This document shows, piece after piece, positions 17,242-26,799 of a stretch of DNA of 41,329 nucleotides. Location of the stretch: NCBI GenBank assembly GCA_005798905.1, contig SYIK01000019.1, forward strand, positions 1-41,329. Reading direction: 5' to 3'. The DNA comes from Bacteroidota bacterium (GTDB lineage Bacteria > Bacteroidota > Bacteroidia > Chitinophagales > Chitinophagaceae). The position numbers and the translations under genes were made by a program. The notes below the pieces were generated by a model, which saw only the letters and a program-made list of their open reading frames with translations, did not search any database and was not told where the DNA came from. Within the stretch, counting starts at the first letter, position 1. Each line of letters opens with the position of its first letter.

Positions 17242-18597
17242 TTAAACTACTGTTTCAATTGGTTTCGCATAATTAGCAATTCCGAAGTTTTTTTTCAAAC
17301 ACATTTCTGGATGGGTAATATGCCATTCAAACTCATCTCTGAAATGACGAATAGCCGCTGCTACCGGCCATGCTGCTGCGTCTCCCAACGGGCAAATCGT
17401 ATTGCCTTCAATTCTTCGTTGAATGTCCCACAACAAATCAATGTCACTCATATTGCCTTTTCCGTTTTCTATTTTTAGTAATATTTTTTCCATCCATCCA
17501 GTTCCTTCTCTGCAAGGCGAACATTGTCCGCAACTTTCGTGTCGATAAAAACGAGCCAATGTATAAGTATGTTTTACTACACATTGTTTATCATCTAAAA
17601 CAATAAATCCACCGGAGCCCATCATGGAGCCTGTGGCAAATCCGCCATCCGACAAACTTTCGTAAGTCATCATTCGCTGTTCTCCCTTTGTAGTTTTTAA
17701 TAAAAGATTTGCCGGTAAAATTGGAACCGATGAACCGCCAGGAATACATGCTTTTAATTTTCTACCATTTGCAATTCCACCACAATATTCATCACTGTAA
17801 ATAAATTCTTCAACACTTATGTCCATGCCAATTTCATAAACACCTTGTTTATTGATATTGCCACAAGCACTAATCAATTTTGTTCCGGTACTTTTTCCAA
17901 TTCCAATTTTTGCATATTCATAACCTCCATCATTTATAATTGGAACAACAGCTGCAATCGTTTCTACATTATTTACAACAGTTGGGCAATCCCACAAACC
18001 TTTTACTGCAGGAAAAGGTGGTTTAATTCTTGGATTTCCTCGTTTCCCTTCTAATGATTCAAGCAATGCTGTTTCTTCTCCGCAGATATATGCACCAGCT
18101 CCAAGTTGCACATGAATTTCACAATCGAATCCGGTTCCTAAAATATTTTTTCCCAACCAACCTTTATTTTTTGCTTCGCTAATTGCTTGTTCTAAAATTT
18201 CTGCAATCCATAAATATTCGCCGCGGATGTAGATGTAAGAACAATTGCAACCCAACGCAAACGAAGAAACAATAATTCCTTCAATTAATAAATGTGGAAG
18301 AAACTCCATCAAATAACGATCCTTAAAAGTTCCGGGTTCCGATTCATCTGCATTCACAACTAAATATCGAGGTACTCCAGTTGGCTTTGCTAAAAAACTC
18401 CATTTCAATCCGGTTGGAAAACCAGCACCGCCTCTTCCGCGTAAACCACTTTTCTTTACTTCATCTACAATTCCATCGGGCGACATTGTTTTTAATGCTT
18501 TTTCCACACTGCGGTAACCACCCTCGCGTCGATAGGTTTCATAGAAACGAATTCCTTCTACGTCAATGTTCTTTAATAATAATTTAGTTTTCGACAT
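17242..18597 (-). CDS. nuoF: NADH-quinone oxidoreductase subunit F
   Basis: Flavoprotein that oxidises NADH and passes electrons via FMN to cluster N3, 451 residues (E. coli 445). The Gly-rich NADH/FMN segment SGLRGRGGAGFPTGLKW is at about 50-66, NADESEPGTFKDR at about 82-94, and the N3 cysteines are Cys356/359/362 (SCGQCSPCREG) with Cys402 (NTICPLGD). Its presence with NuoE shows that this complex I is NADH-linked, not a ferredoxin-type 11-subunit form. The stop is 3 bp from the nuoG start. Confidence 0.98.
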   Translation of the reverse strand: MSKTKLLLKNIDVEGIRFYETYRREGGYRSVEKALKTMSPDGIVDEVKKSGLRGRGGAGFPTGLKWSFLAKPTGVPRYLVVNADESEPGTFKDRYLMEFLPHLLIEGIIVSSFALGCNCSYIYIRGEYLWIAEILEQAISEAKNKGWLGKNILGTGFDCEIHVQLGAGAYICGEETALLESLEGKRGNPRIKPPFPAVKGLWDCPTVVNNVETIAAVVPIINDGGYEYAKIGIGKSTGTKLISACGNINKQGVYEIGMDISVEEFIYSDEYCGGIANGRKLKACIPGGSSVPILPANLLLKTTKGEQRMMTYESLSDGGFATGSMMGSGGFIVLDDKQCVVKHTYTLARFYRHESCGQCSPCREGTGWMEKILLKIENGKGNMSDIDLLWDIQRRIEGNTICPLGDAAAWPVAAAIRHFRDEFEWHITHPEMCLKKNFGIANYAKPIETVV

Positions 18598-18610
18598 ACC
18601 TCAGCTCTTA

Positions 18611-19108
18611 TTAGTTTTTCGAAGCAATTTCATTTCTACATTCTGCAATGATTGCATCAATTTTTTCTTTTGTTAAATGTTCTCGATACGTTTTTCCCAT
18701 TTGCATCATCGGTGCATAACCACAAGCTCCTAAACATTCAACCGTCTTCAAGGTAAACAATCCATCTGCTGTTGTTTCTCCGGGTTTAATTCCTAATTTT
18801 TCGTAGATATACTTTATTGTTTCGTCACTTCCATTTAGCATGCACGGACCAGTTTGACAAACTTCAAACATATATTTTCCAACTGGTTTTAAATTATACA
18901 TGCTATAAAAAGTAGCTACTTCGTACACATGAATTGGTTCTAATTTTAATAAAGAAGCTACATAATTCATTGTATCGGTACTAAGCCATCCGTTAAATTC
19001 TTGTTGTGCTAAATGCAACACAGGAAGCAGTGCGCTTTTTTGTTTCCCTTCGGGATAGCGGCTTATTATTCGTTCTACTTCTTTTATTTTTTCTTCAGAA
19101 AATTTCAT
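18611..19108 (-). CDS. nuoE: NADH-quinone oxidoreductase subunit E
   Basis: Thioredoxin-fold [2Fe-2S] subunit (cluster N1a) of the NADH-oxidising module, 165 residues (E. coli 166). The four ligands are Cys84 and Cys89 (CQTGPC) and Cys125 and Cys129 (CLGAC). An N-terminal helical bundle (LLPVLHLAQQEFNGWL) precedes the fold. It lies 17 bp after nuoD and 13 bp before nuoF. Confidence 0.98.
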   Translation of the reverse strand: MKFSEEKIKEVERIISRYPEGKQKSALLPVLHLAQQEFNGWLSTDTMNYVASLLKLEPIHVYEVATFYSMYNLKPVGKYMFEVCQTGPCMLNGSDETIKYIYEKLGIKPGETTADGLFTLKTVECLGACGYAPMMQMGKTYREHLTKEKIDAIIAECRNEIASKN

Positions 19109-19125
19109 TTTATACTTTAATTTTT

Positions 19126-20352
19126 TTATGCATCCATTTCACCTGCTATCAAATTCAAACTACTGAGCGTTACAATTGCATCGCTCAGCATACTTCCTTT
19201 TACTAATTCGTTGTATGCTTGGTAATAAATAAAACAAGGTCGGCGAAAATGAAGTCGGTACGGAGTTCTTCCGCCATCACTTATTAAATAAAATCCCAAT
19301 TCGCCATTTGCCCCTTCCACAGATTGATACACTTCACCAACCGGCATTTTTGTTTCACCCATAACTATTTTGAAATGCCAAATCAAGGCTTCCATTTTGG
19401 TGTAAACATCTTCTTTTTTGGGTAAATAATATTCCGGAATATCCGCATGATAAACTTCTGCCTCGGCTCCTTTAAAGTTTTGAATTTTTCGATAAGCTTG
19501 TTCAATAATATTCAACGATTCCCACATTTCGTCGTTGCGCACTTGCCAACGATCGTAGTTATCGCCCGATGTTCCCGTTGGAATATTAAATTGAAAATCT
19601 TGATAACTACTATATGGTGTTTGCACTCTTACATCATAGTCAACACCGGCTGCACGAAGGTTTGGTCCGGTAAATCCGTAGTTCAATGCACGAGCTGCAT
19701 CAATGCCACCGGTACCTTGTGTGCGTTCCATAAAAATTCTGTTTCGTTCAAACAAATTGATAAACTCTTGTAATACACGCGGATATTCTTTTAGAAATTT
19801 TTCTAACTTTTCAAAAGCAGTTGCATTAAAATTTCTTTCAAAACCACCGATGCGACCCATGGTTGTGGTAAGTCGCGAACCACAAATTTCTTCATAAATT
19901 TCATAAATTAATTCACGGGATTGCATCACATATAAAAAACCGGTGTAAGCACCCGTGTCCACACCAACAATTGAATTACAAATTAGATGATCGGAAATTC
20001 TTGCCAATTCCATTATGATAACACGGAGATAATCTACTCGTTTGGGAGTTTCAATTCCTAATAATTTTTCGCAAGTAAGATGCCAACCCATATTATTTAT
20101 TGGACTACTGCAATAATTCAACCGATCGGTAAGTGGTGTGATTTGATAAAGAGGACGACGCTCTGCAATTTTTTCAAATGCACGATGAATGTATCCGATT
20201 GTTTGCTCTGCAGAAACAACTCGCTCTCCATCCAATTCTAAAATATTTTGAAACACACCGTGTGTTGCCGGATGCGTTGGGCCCAGGTTGAGTGTGGTCG
20301 TAGTCTTTTCGATACTTCCTTCGGGTAATTTTATGTTTTCGCTATAAGGCAT
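19126..20352 (-). CDS. nuoD: NADH-quinone oxidoreductase subunit D
   Basis: 49-kDa-type subunit that forms the quinone site with NuoB; homologous to the [NiFe]-hydrogenase large subunit. 408 residues, separate from NuoC (fused in E. coli). GPTHPATHGV (24-33) carries the conserved quinone-site His. RVDYLRVIIMELARISDHL, the GRIGGFERNF loop and the C-terminal DAIVTLSSLNLIAGEMDA are typical (the family ends ...GEVDR). 39 bp after nuoC. Confidence 0.98.
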   Translation of the reverse strand: MPYSENIKLPEGSIEKTTTTLNLGPTHPATHGVFQNILELDGERVVSAEQTIGYIHRAFEKIAERRPLYQITPLTDRLNYCSSPINNMGWHLTCEKLLGIETPKRVDYLRVIIMELARISDHLICNSIVGVDTGAYTGFLYVMQSRELIYEIYEEICGSRLTTTMGRIGGFERNFNATAFEKLEKFLKEYPRVLQEFINLFERNRIFMERTQGTGGIDAARALNYGFTGPNLRAAGVDYDVRVQTPYSSYQDFQFNIPTGTSGDNYDRWQVRNDEMWESLNIIEQAYRKIQNFKGAEAEVYHADIPEYYLPKKEDVYTKMEALIWHFKIVMGETKMPVGEVYQSVEGANGELGFYLISDGGRTPYRLHFRRPCFIYYQAYNELVKGSMLSDAIVTLSSLNLIAGEMDA

Positions 20353-20391
20353 AAATTCATTTAGAAAATAGCAATCTTTTATTTTTTATAC

Positions 20392-20898
20392 TTATCCTCT
20401 TCCAAACATCTCATCATCTTTATCAATCCTTGTCTGGTCTTCCAATGGAAATTCTTTCCGCATGGGGAAGTAATCCATTTCATCCACATTTAAAATTCGT
20501 TTCAAATTGGGATGACCAATAAAGTTTACGCCATAAAAATCAAAGGTTTCTCGTTCCATCCAATTGGCAGAAGAAAAAATTCCGGTTGCTGTAAATACAT
20601 CTGGCTTTTCTATGGCTGTAAAAACTTTAAATCGAATTCGAAGATTAGCAGTTAAACTATGTAAATGATAAACAACCGCTAATTCTTTATCCTTTTTGTC
20701 GGGATAATGCACTGCGCAAATTGCAGTAAGAAATGTAAATTTTAATGTCTCATCATCAAACAAAAAACTCAACACTTTTAAATTTATTTCTTTTGGTGTT
20801 TCAAACGTAAGCATTCCATACGGTTCTTGAAAACAGGAAACCTGCTCACCAAATTTTTTAATCAATTTTTCTTTAACCGAATCGTTGCTCAGTTTCAT
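20392..20898 (-). CDS. nuoC: NADH-quinone oxidoreductase subunit C
   Basis: 30-kDa-type subunit of the connecting module, 168 residues, stand-alone. The C-terminal signature ERETFDFYGVNFIGHPNLKR matches the family ExEVxDMFGIxFxGHPxLRR pattern and is followed by MRKEFPLEDQTR. It stabilises NuoD on NuoB. It lies 22 bp after nuoB. Confidence 0.97.
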   Translation of the reverse strand: MKLSNDSVKEKLIKKFGEQVSCFQEPYGMLTFETPKEINLKVLSFLFDDETLKFTFLTAICAVHYPDKKDKELAVVYHLHSLTANLRIRFKVFTAIEKPDVFTATGIFSSANWMERETFDFYGVNFIGHPNLKRILNVDEMDYFPMRKEFPLEDQTRIDKDDEMFGRG

Positions 20899-20920
20899 AT
20901 TAGTAATAAGTCAGGTTAGT

Positions 20921-21505
20921 TTATTGAATTCCATAACTCTCCAAAAGTGATTTGTATTTATCGCCAGTTCTTCTTCTCAAACTTTCTTTCCCTACCAAAT
21001 CTTGAATACGCATGAAGCCATCCAAAATTGCTTCGGGTCTTGGAGGACACCCGGGAACGTACACATCTACCGGCACTACTTGGTCAATTCCTTGCAAAAC
21101 AGAATAGGTGTCAAAAATTCCACCGCTACTTGCACAAGCGCCAACAGCAATCACCCAGCGCGGTTCTGCCATTTGTAAATAAACTTGTTTTACAACCGGA
21201 CCCATTTTTTTTGCGATGGTTCCCATCACCATTAATAAATCGCATTGACGTGGCGAAAAACCAACGCGTTCACTTCCAAATCTTGCTAAGTCGTAATGCG
21301 AACCCATTGTTGCCATAAATTCTATTCCGCAACAGGATGTTGCAAACGGAAGTGGCCAAATAGAATTTTTTCGTGCAAGCCCAACTACTTTGTCGAATGA
21401 TGTTGCAAAAAATCCTTCTCCTTGAAAACCTTTTGGCATTTCTGTAATAGAAATATCAGCTTCCAACGGTTTTACATTTACATTATATGAAACAGGACGA
21501 CCCAT
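20921..21505 (-). CDS. nuoB: NADH-quinone oxidoreductase subunit B
   Basis: Carries cluster N2, the last electron carrier before quinone. 194 residues, with ligands Cys58 and Cys59 (SCCGIEFMA), Cys124 (VGACASSGG) and Cys153 (VPGCPPRPEA). The adjacent-cysteine pair is diagnostic. It lies 36 bp after nuoA. The N-terminus lacks a helix extension. Confidence 0.98.
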   Translation of the reverse strand: MGRPVSYNVNVKPLEADISITEMPKGFQGEGFFATSFDKVVGLARKNSIWPLPFATSCCGIEFMATMGSHYDLARFGSERVGFSPRQCDLLMVMGTIAKKMGPVVKQVYLQMAEPRWVIAVGACASSGGIFDTYSVLQGIDQVVPVDVYVPGCPPRPEAILDGFMRIQDLVGKESLRRRTGDKYKSLLESYGIQ

Positions 21506-21541
21506 ATTTATTTCTAAAATTTCATTTTTTAAAAAAACAAT

Positions 21542-21952
21542 TTAATCTTCCCACTGCAATGCTCCTTTTTTAATGATATAAATAAAGCCGCAGAGAAAAA
21601 ATCCAACAAACATCATCACCGCCCAAAAACCATCCCAACCAAGTTGTTTAAAACTTAATGCATACGGATAAAAAAAGATAACTTCCACATCGAACAACAC
21701 AAATAAAACAGCTACTAAAAAATATTTAATTGCCATTGGTTTTCTTGCATCGCCGTGCGATTCAATTCCACAGGCAAACCCTTCTAATTTATCGGAAGTA
21801 TTTCTTTTGGGTCCTAATTTGTGCGAAGCCAATAACATAAGGCCAATTAGACCAACTACAAGTAATAATTGAATAGCAATAGGAAGGTAACTTCCTGCGT
21901 TTTCCACTTCATTAACCGCCTTTGAAATGTCTATTTGAAGCAAGTGAATCAT
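21542..21952 (-). CDS. nuoA: NADH-quinone oxidoreductase subunit A
   Basis: Three-helix membrane subunit of complex I, 136 residues from the ATG at 21952 (E. coli 147). The conserved loop KRNTSDKLEGFACGIESHGDAR contains the quinone-chamber Cys, and the following helices VAVLFVLFDVEVIFFYPYAL carry the DVE motif. A TTG seven codons upstream is rejected as start because it lies within the promoter -7 element. It is the first gene of the nuo operon. Confidence 0.96.
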   Translation of the reverse strand: MIHLLQIDISKAVNEVENAGSYLPIAIQLLLVVGLIGLMLLASHKLGPKRNTSDKLEGFACGIESHGDARKPMAIKYFLVAVLFVLFDVEVIFFYPYALSFKQLGWDGFWAVMMFVGFFLCGFIYIIKKGALQWED

Positions 21953-21970
21953 AGCTTTTGATCTAAGCCG

Positions 21971-21978
21971 CAAAGGTA
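21971..21978 (-). promoter_or_regulatory. -7 element of the nuo operon promoter
   Basis: Minus-strand TACCTTTG, a perfect TAnnTTTG match, lies 18 bases before the nuoA ATG and downstream of a strong terminator. This is the only sequence space from which the 13-kb operon can start. No well-spaced TTG is seen upstream. Confidence 0.65.
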
Positions 21979-22030
21979 AGACAGCTGCTTCAATTTACCT
22001 TTTAATTATCACTACAATTCGATTGAAAAC

Positions 22031-22064
22031 AAAAAAAATCCTCTTTGCTATACAAAGAGGATTT
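22031..22064 (-). terminator. Strong intrinsic terminator after TPR gene
   Basis: A perfect 12-base stem (AAATCCTCTTTG / CAAAGAGGATTT) with a five-base loop and an eight-T run on the minus strand, 20 bases after the TPR gene stop. It insulates the nuo operon from the upstream unit. Confidence 0.95.
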
Positions 22065-22085
22065 ACTTTTTCGAAATTAATAAAA

Positions 22086-23810
22086 CTATTTTTTTTGCAA
22101 TTTATCATTCGTAATTGGTTGCGAACCTAATGTGTTTGATTTATTAGTTGGTTTTGCCGGTGGTTGATTTGTTGGACGAGGAGCAGCTACTCTTTGCAAA
22201 ATTTCCAATAATTCTTTTACAGAAGCATTTGTCGTATCAAACTCCAATGCTCTTTGCAAATAACTAATTGCAGTTGCTTTATCATTCAAAATATTATTGT
22301 GATAACCTGCTAAAAATTTACCCGATTCAATGCCATAATTTTTATACCGCAATTTATCCGAAGTAGAAATCAGCAATGTTTTTTCGTAATGAGGAATGCA
22401 AGAAAGCATGGTGGTGTCAACAATATAATTAACTCTTGCAGACCAAAGATGTCCGAAAATGCTGTCGGGATTTTTGGTAGTATATCTCGTAAAAAACTCT
22501 ATTGCTTTTGGATATTCTTGTGCCTGATGAAAGTTTAATGCAAGATTGAAAAGTTCACCATCACTTGGATTTTTTTTATTGTTATATGTAATTTCTCTTA
22601 GCGCAGCTTCTTTTTTTCGATCGCCTTTTCTTTTAAAATAAGCAAGTCCATCTTCAAATGTTTTCATCTTCGATCCATACACGGAATCGCTCATTGCTGC
22701 TTGTACATAACTTTCAAATAAGTAATTATCGTCTCCTGTTAAAGTGCTGTAAATTTTTCCTTTTAAAATAAAATCACTTGGAATGATTGCTTCTGCTTTT
22801 TCTTTTTCGAAATAACTATCAATATATTTTTTTGCACCGGCCGTATCACCTTTGTCAACAAATGCATACGCAATTAATTTAAAAGTACGCGGTTTGGTTT
22901 GGGCTCCCATTTCATTAATTACACTATTTGCTTTTGCAATGGCGCAATCAAAATCTTTTTTAGCCCAACAAAGCTGGCCATGCAAATAATTATCCTGCGG
23001 GTCAACTTCACCCATTTTACTTCCTACATATTTATTCAAATATTTTTCAGCTTCATTATAATCTTGATTGTAAAAATGATAATAAAACAATTCGTAGTAT
23101 GCCGGTGAAAAATTAGGATCTTTTGAAATAGCACTATTCAAATTTTCGAGAACTAATGGCCAGTTTTTTTGTGTTTCAAAAAGTTTAGCCAAGCGCAGAT
23201 GCGGAAATGCAAAAGTTGGTGACAAACTAATTGAAGTAACATAATTCGAATATGCCTGTCCGCCGCCTTGTCCCGGATTTGCTTTTCGATAAGCATCGCC
23301 TAAGTTTAAAAATATGTTTGCATTTTTTGGATCGCGCTGCGTTGCTAATTCTAATTTTTCAATTGCATATGGTAAGTTTCCAGCTTTTGCGTCCACATTC
23401 GCTCTTCCAATCGCATTTAAAATTGACGGATCATCACCCTTTTTGGTTCTTGTCATGGAAAGCGCCATTTCAAATTGTTGCCGCGCTTCGTTTGTTTTAT
23501 TTTCCAACAAATCAATATGTCCTTTTCCAACAAGAATTAATGCAGCATTACTTATTAAAGCAGGAGCTGTTTCATAAATTTTTCTTGCGTTTGCATAATT
23601 GCCTTCTTCCGCTTCAATTGCAATTTGCCCTAACCAATAAACAGCTTCCGCTGAAGTGGGTGTAGTAACTAAAATTTGTTTAAAAACTTTTTCTGCAGTT
23701 TTGAAATGTCCAGCATATAAATGGTTGATACCATCTTGTATAAATTGACCACTTGCCGATTGAACAATCAACATAAAAACCGTAAAAATCAATACCAAAA
23801 CTTTCTTCAT
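22086..23810 (-). CDS. Secreted tetratricopeptide repeat protein
   Basis: A signal peptide (about 1-21, ending SASG-Q) is followed by helical tetratricopeptide repeats over most of the 574 residues. The clearest pairs lie at about 26-60 (LYAGHFKTAEKVFKQIL), 145-185 (AIEKLELATQRDPKNANIF) and 215-265 (VLENLNSAISKDPNFSPAYY), with more at about 430-540. A Pro/Asn/Lys-rich tail ends the protein. It should be a periplasmic or outer-membrane scaffold; no enzymatic motif is seen. It follows the PstS-like gene by 35 bp and ends at a strong terminator, so it is the last gene of that unit, with a possible internal promoter just ahead of it. Confidence 0.9.
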   Translation of the reverse strand: MKKVLVLIFTVFMLIVQSASGQFIQDGINHLYAGHFKTAEKVFKQILVTTPTSAEAVYWLGQIAIEAEEGNYANARKIYETAPALISNAALILVGKGHIDLLENKTNEARQQFEMALSMTRTKKGDDPSILNAIGRANVDAKAGNLPYAIEKLELATQRDPKNANIFLNLGDAYRKANPGQGGGQAYSNYVTSISLSPTFAFPHLRLAKLFETQKNWPLVLENLNSAISKDPNFSPAYYELFYYHFYNQDYNEAEKYLNKYVGSKMGEVDPQDNYLHGQLCWAKKDFDCAIAKANSVINEMGAQTKPRTFKLIAYAFVDKGDTAGAKKYIDSYFEKEKAEAIIPSDFILKGKIYSTLTGDDNYLFESYVQAAMSDSVYGSKMKTFEDGLAYFKRKGDRKKEAALREITYNNKKNPSDGELFNLALNFHQAQEYPKAIEFFTRYTTKNPDSIFGHLWSARVNYIVDTTMLSCIPHYEKTLLISTSDKLRYKNYGIESGKFLAGYHNNILNDKATAISYLQRALEFDTTNASVKELLEILQRVAAPRPTNQPPAKPTNKSNTLGSQPITNDKLQKK

Positions 23811-23832
23811 TTTCTTGCCTTTTAAGTGAATA

Positions 23833-23840
23833 CAAATATA
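23833..23840 (-). promoter_or_regulatory. Possible internal -7 element before TPR gene
   Basis: Minus-strand TATATTTG matches TAnnTTTG, between the PstS-like stop and the TPR start. The surroundings are very A/T-rich and no TTG box is visible, so chance is possible. Confidence 0.3.
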
Positions 23841-23845
23841 ATTAT

Positions 23846-24766
23846 TTATTCTTCTCGCATAGTTGCATGTCTAACTTCGAATTGCATTTGCGCCGGTACC
23901 AAATATGCCCTGCGAAAAATGAGTTGCCCCAATTCTCCCGATACAAAATTTTTGAATCCGTGACCTAATCCGTCTTTGTAATTTTCTTTTAAAACAAAAA
24001 CCAATTGTCTCGTCAACGGATAGCGACCTTCATAAATATTTGCTTGTACGGGATGAATAAATTTACCTGGCAAATCATTGCTCTCAAGCTTAGCCAGTCT
24101 CACTTTCGTTAAAAAACTCCGTTGTTGTAAATCGTCTTTATTTCCAATCCAACTTACGCCAATAAAGCCAATTGCATTTGTAGTTTTTGCCACATATTCA
24201 ATAACATCTTCGCTACTATTTGCAGCCCGAACATTTTGGTTCAAAGAATCTCCTCGCAATAAAGAATCAACAATAAAACGAACCGTACTTGTGGCTTTTA
24301 CCCCGTCGAAAACGGGAATTAATTTTTTCTTAAATTTTCCTTTTAGGATGTTTTTTAACTCTTCCACCGTAAAAAGAGAATCCTCGGCATCCCGATTTAC
24401 AATTATTGCAATTGCATCGTAAGCCATTACCATTTGCGTTGGCACAACTTTCATCGAATCAAGCATGAACCGTTCTTCGTCATTTGAAAATTTTCGCGTG
24501 ATAATTACAGCCCTCGTGTTTGTGTCAGCCATATCTTTAATGCAATCCGATTCGGGTTTGTAATGAAGCAGCAATTTTACATTCGGATATTTTGCTTCGT
24601 ACACTTTTACTTGTTCGTCAATGATTGGTTTGAAGGATTCATCGGCACTAATATTTATAACGCCACTGTTGTATTTATCCGTTGGCGTTTTGTTTGCATC
24701 CGAATTACATGCAAAAAACACAATTGAAAAAATTGCAAATACAAATATGGCTTTAAACTTTATCAT
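23846..24766 (-). CDS. PstS-like substrate-binding lipoprotein
   Basis: 306 residues from the ATG giving MIKFKAIFVFAIFSIVFFAC, a lipoprotein signal peptide with Cys20 as the lipidation site. An upstream ATG at 24826 was rejected because it overlaps the previous gene and would bury the signal. The mature part follows the PstS/PBP-like fold: GVINISADESFKPIIDEQVK, an ITRKFSNDE stretch, an AIAIIVNRDAEDSLFTVEELKNIL region, and a late GRYPLTRQLVFVLKENY segment, the phosphate-binding-protein signature. It is membrane-anchored and facing the periplasm. No pstC, pstA or pstB is nearby, so phosphate import is not supported. It lies 19 bp after a small membrane-protein gene and 35 bp before the TPR gene. 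Confidence 0.88.
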   Translation of the reverse strand: MIKFKAIFVFAIFSIVFFACNSDANKTPTDKYNSGVINISADESFKPIIDEQVKVYEAKYPNVKLLLHYKPESDCIKDMADTNTRAVIITRKFSNDEERFMLDSMKVVPTQMVMAYDAIAIIVNRDAEDSLFTVEELKNILKGKFKKKLIPVFDGVKATSTVRFIVDSLLRGDSLNQNVRAANSSEDVIEYVAKTTNAIGFIGVSWIGNKDDLQQRSFLTKVRLAKLESNDLPGKFIHPVQANIYEGRYPLTRQLVFVLKENYKDGLGHGFKNFVSGELGQLIFRRAYLVPAQMQFEVRHATMREE

Positions 24767-24785
24767 CCAAAACTTGCTTAGTTGA

Positions 24786-25013
24786 TTAATGCTTTTTGTA
24801 TCCTCTGTAAATTCTGAACAAACCATAACAAAGTGCAGTTATGCCAAAAAAGATTTCAACTACTTTATTTTTTAGGCCAATTTCATATCCAAATTTTTCC
24901 GCCACCAAAAAAAACAAACCAACCGAACTCCAAAGTACGCCCATTGTATAATTGTAAATCGTTCTGATTGTTGTTGAATTCTTATTTGAATTTTGTTCGA
25001 AATCCATCCCCAT
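24786..25013 (-). CDS. Small two-helix membrane protein, function unknown
   Basis: About 75 residues. Start placed at the ATG giving MGMDFEQ; the next ATG two codons on is equally possible, and the longer frame begins with TTG. After a polar N-terminus come two membrane helices: MGVLWSSVGLFFLVAEKFG and VVEIFFGITALCYGLFRIYRG, ending in a Lys/His tail. I do not recognise a named family. It leads the unit with the PstS-like lipoprotein and TPR protein, 19 bp upstream of the former, which suggests a membrane partner of that system. Confidence 0.75.
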   Translation of the reverse strand: MGMDFEQNSNKNSTTIRTIYNYTMGVLWSSVGLFFLVAEKFGYEIGLKNKVVEIFFGITALCYGLFRIYRGYKKH

Positions 25014-25138
25014 CACTTTTAATTTTAAGGGTGGCAAGATAGCAGTTTTTTAGCTTTTGCTATTTTTCTTTAAAGTAGTTTTTTTGCTGTCTTTTTTATT
25101 TCCCGCAATACATTATACCACAAACATCTCCATATATA

Positions 25139-26704
25139 TTAGCGAGCTACACTTACAGTTCGTTTTTCGCGTATTACTGTAACTTTTATTTGTCCCGGAA
25201 AAACCATTTCGTTTTGAATTTTCTGAGCTATTTCAAAAGATAGTTTTTCCGATTCTTGGTCTGTAACTCTTTCCGCTTCCACAATTACACGAAGTTCTCT
25301 TCCTGCTTGTATTGCATACGCTTTTTCTACACCATTGTAGGTCATGGCAAGATTTTCTAAATCTTTAATCCGCTGCAAATATTGTTGCATAATTTCTCTT
25401 CTTGCACCAGGCCTTGCTCCGCTAATTGCATCACAAGCTTGTACAATTGGAGAGATAACAAATTGCATTTCTATTTCATCGTGATGAGCACCAATTGCAT
25501 TTACTACCGCAGGGTTTTCGCCATATTTTTCAGCAAGTTTTGCCCCAAGTAATGCATGGCTGAGCTCTGTTTCTTCATCAGGAACTTTTCCAATATCGTG
25601 CAACAATCCAGCTCTTTTTGCAAGCTTCACATTTAGTCCTAATTCCGAAGCCATGATTGCACAAAGATTTGCCGTTTCCCTACTATGCATCAGCATATTT
25701 TGGCCATAAGAAGAACGGAATCGCATTCTTCCCACCATCCGTATCAATTCTTTATGCATGCCGTGAATGCCTAATTCGATAACGGTTCTTTCTCCAATTT
25801 CCATTACCTGCTCTTCTATTTGCTTTTTTGTTTTTTCAACTACTTCTTCAATTCTTGCAGGGTGAATTCTTCCATCAGTTACTAATCGTTGTAAGCTTAA
25901 ACGAGCAATTTCTCTTCGCAACGGATCGAAAGAGGAAAGAACAATTGCTTCGGGAGTGTCATCAACAATCAAATCTACACCAGTAGCCGCTTCTATTGCA
26001 CGAATGTTTCTTCCTTCTCTTCCAATTATTTGTCCTTTTATTTCGTCGCTTTCCAGATTAAAAACAGTGATGGAGTTTTCAATTGCTTGTTCGGCGGCCG
26101 TTCGTTGAATGGTTTGAATTATTATTTTCCGTGCTTCTTTATTTGCTTTTTGTTTTGCTTCTTCAATAATTTCTTGTTGCAAACTAATTGCTTGTGCTTG
26201 CACATCATTTTTGAGTGTTTCAATCAATTGCGCTTTTGCATCTTCCGCACTTAATGCCGAAATTTTTTCTAATCGACGAATATGTTCTTCTTGATGTTTT
26301 TCTAATTCGGTACGCTTAATATTTACTAATTCAATCTGTCTGTTTAGATTTGATTTGATTAAATCGTTTTCTTTAATTTGTTTATCGAGATTATTTTCTT
26401 TTTGATTAATAGACTGTTCTTTTTGGCGCGCACGATTTTCCGAATCAATCAATTTCCGATTGCGTTCCAATACTTGATTTTCGTGTTCAGATCTTAGTTG
26501 AACCAATCTTTCCTTTGCTTCTAACTCTTTCTCTTTTTTAAAAGCTTCTGCTTTAAATTGAGCTTCTTTTGTAATATTTTTTGAAAGTAGTTCGGCTTCT
26601 TCAATTTGCTTTTTCGTGTTTTTTGAAAAAACAATTTTACCCGCTATGACACCAATAATAAGTGTGCTGCCGCCAATAAAGGCGTAAAGTATATTTGGAT
26701 CCAT
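25139..26704 (-). CDS. rny: Ribonuclease Y
   Basis: Membrane-anchored endoribonuclease that starts mRNA decay. 521 residues (B. subtilis 520): an N-terminal anchor (about 3-25), a long charged coiled coil (about 35-190, Lys/Glu/Gln-rich), a KH domain with [15 protein letters not shown] (about 220-240), and an HD phosphohydrolase domain with the catalytic His369-Asp370 in [12 protein letters not shown]. The C-terminus [19 protein letters not shown] is the standard RNase Y end. It stands alone, after a 160-bp gap that holds a hairpin and a likely promoter. Confidence 0.97.
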   Translation of the reverse strand: MDPNILYAFIGGSTLIIGVIAGKIVFSKNTKKQIEEAELLSKNITKEAQFKAEAFKKEKELEAKERLVQLRSEHENQVLERNRKLIDSENRARQKEQSINQKENNLDKQIKENDLIKSNLNRQIELVNIKRTELEKHQEEHIRRLEKISALSAEDAKAQLIETLKNDVQAQAISLQQEIIEEAKQKANKEARKIIIQTIQRTAAEQAIENSITVFNLESDEIKGQIIGREGRNIRAIEAATGVDLIVDDTPEAIVLSSFDPLRREIARLSLQRLVTDGRIHPARIEEVVEKTKKQIEEQVMEIGERTVIELGIHGMHKELIRMVGRMRFRSSYGQNMLMHSRETANLCAIMASELGLNVKLAKRAGLLHDIGKVPDEETELSHALLGAKLAEKYGENPAVVNAIGAHHDEIEMQFVISPIVQACDAISGARPGARREIMQQYLQRIKDLENLAMTYNGVEKAYAIQAGRELRVIVEAERVTDQESEKLSFEIAQKIQNEMVFPGQIKVTVIREKRTVSVAR

Positions 26705-26799
26705 GAATTTGATGTTTGATAAATTTCACAATTTTTGTTTGCTGTGTTCGTACTTCAAAAACTTGAAGCACTTCATTTTCATTTAGGAAAACGAACAAG

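Noticed and set aside
23252-23665. A 137-codon plus-strand frame inside the TPR gene
   Set aside because: Entirely antisense to a well-supported gene and rich in Leu/Phe/His as expected of a shadow.
23846-24766. A phosphate-specific transport (Pst) operon
   Set aside because: Only the binding-protein fold is present; no permease, ATPase or regulator gene is nearby.
24767-24826. Longer N-terminus of the PstS-like protein
   Set aside because: It overlaps the previous gene and would put 20 extra residues before a clear lipoprotein signal peptide.
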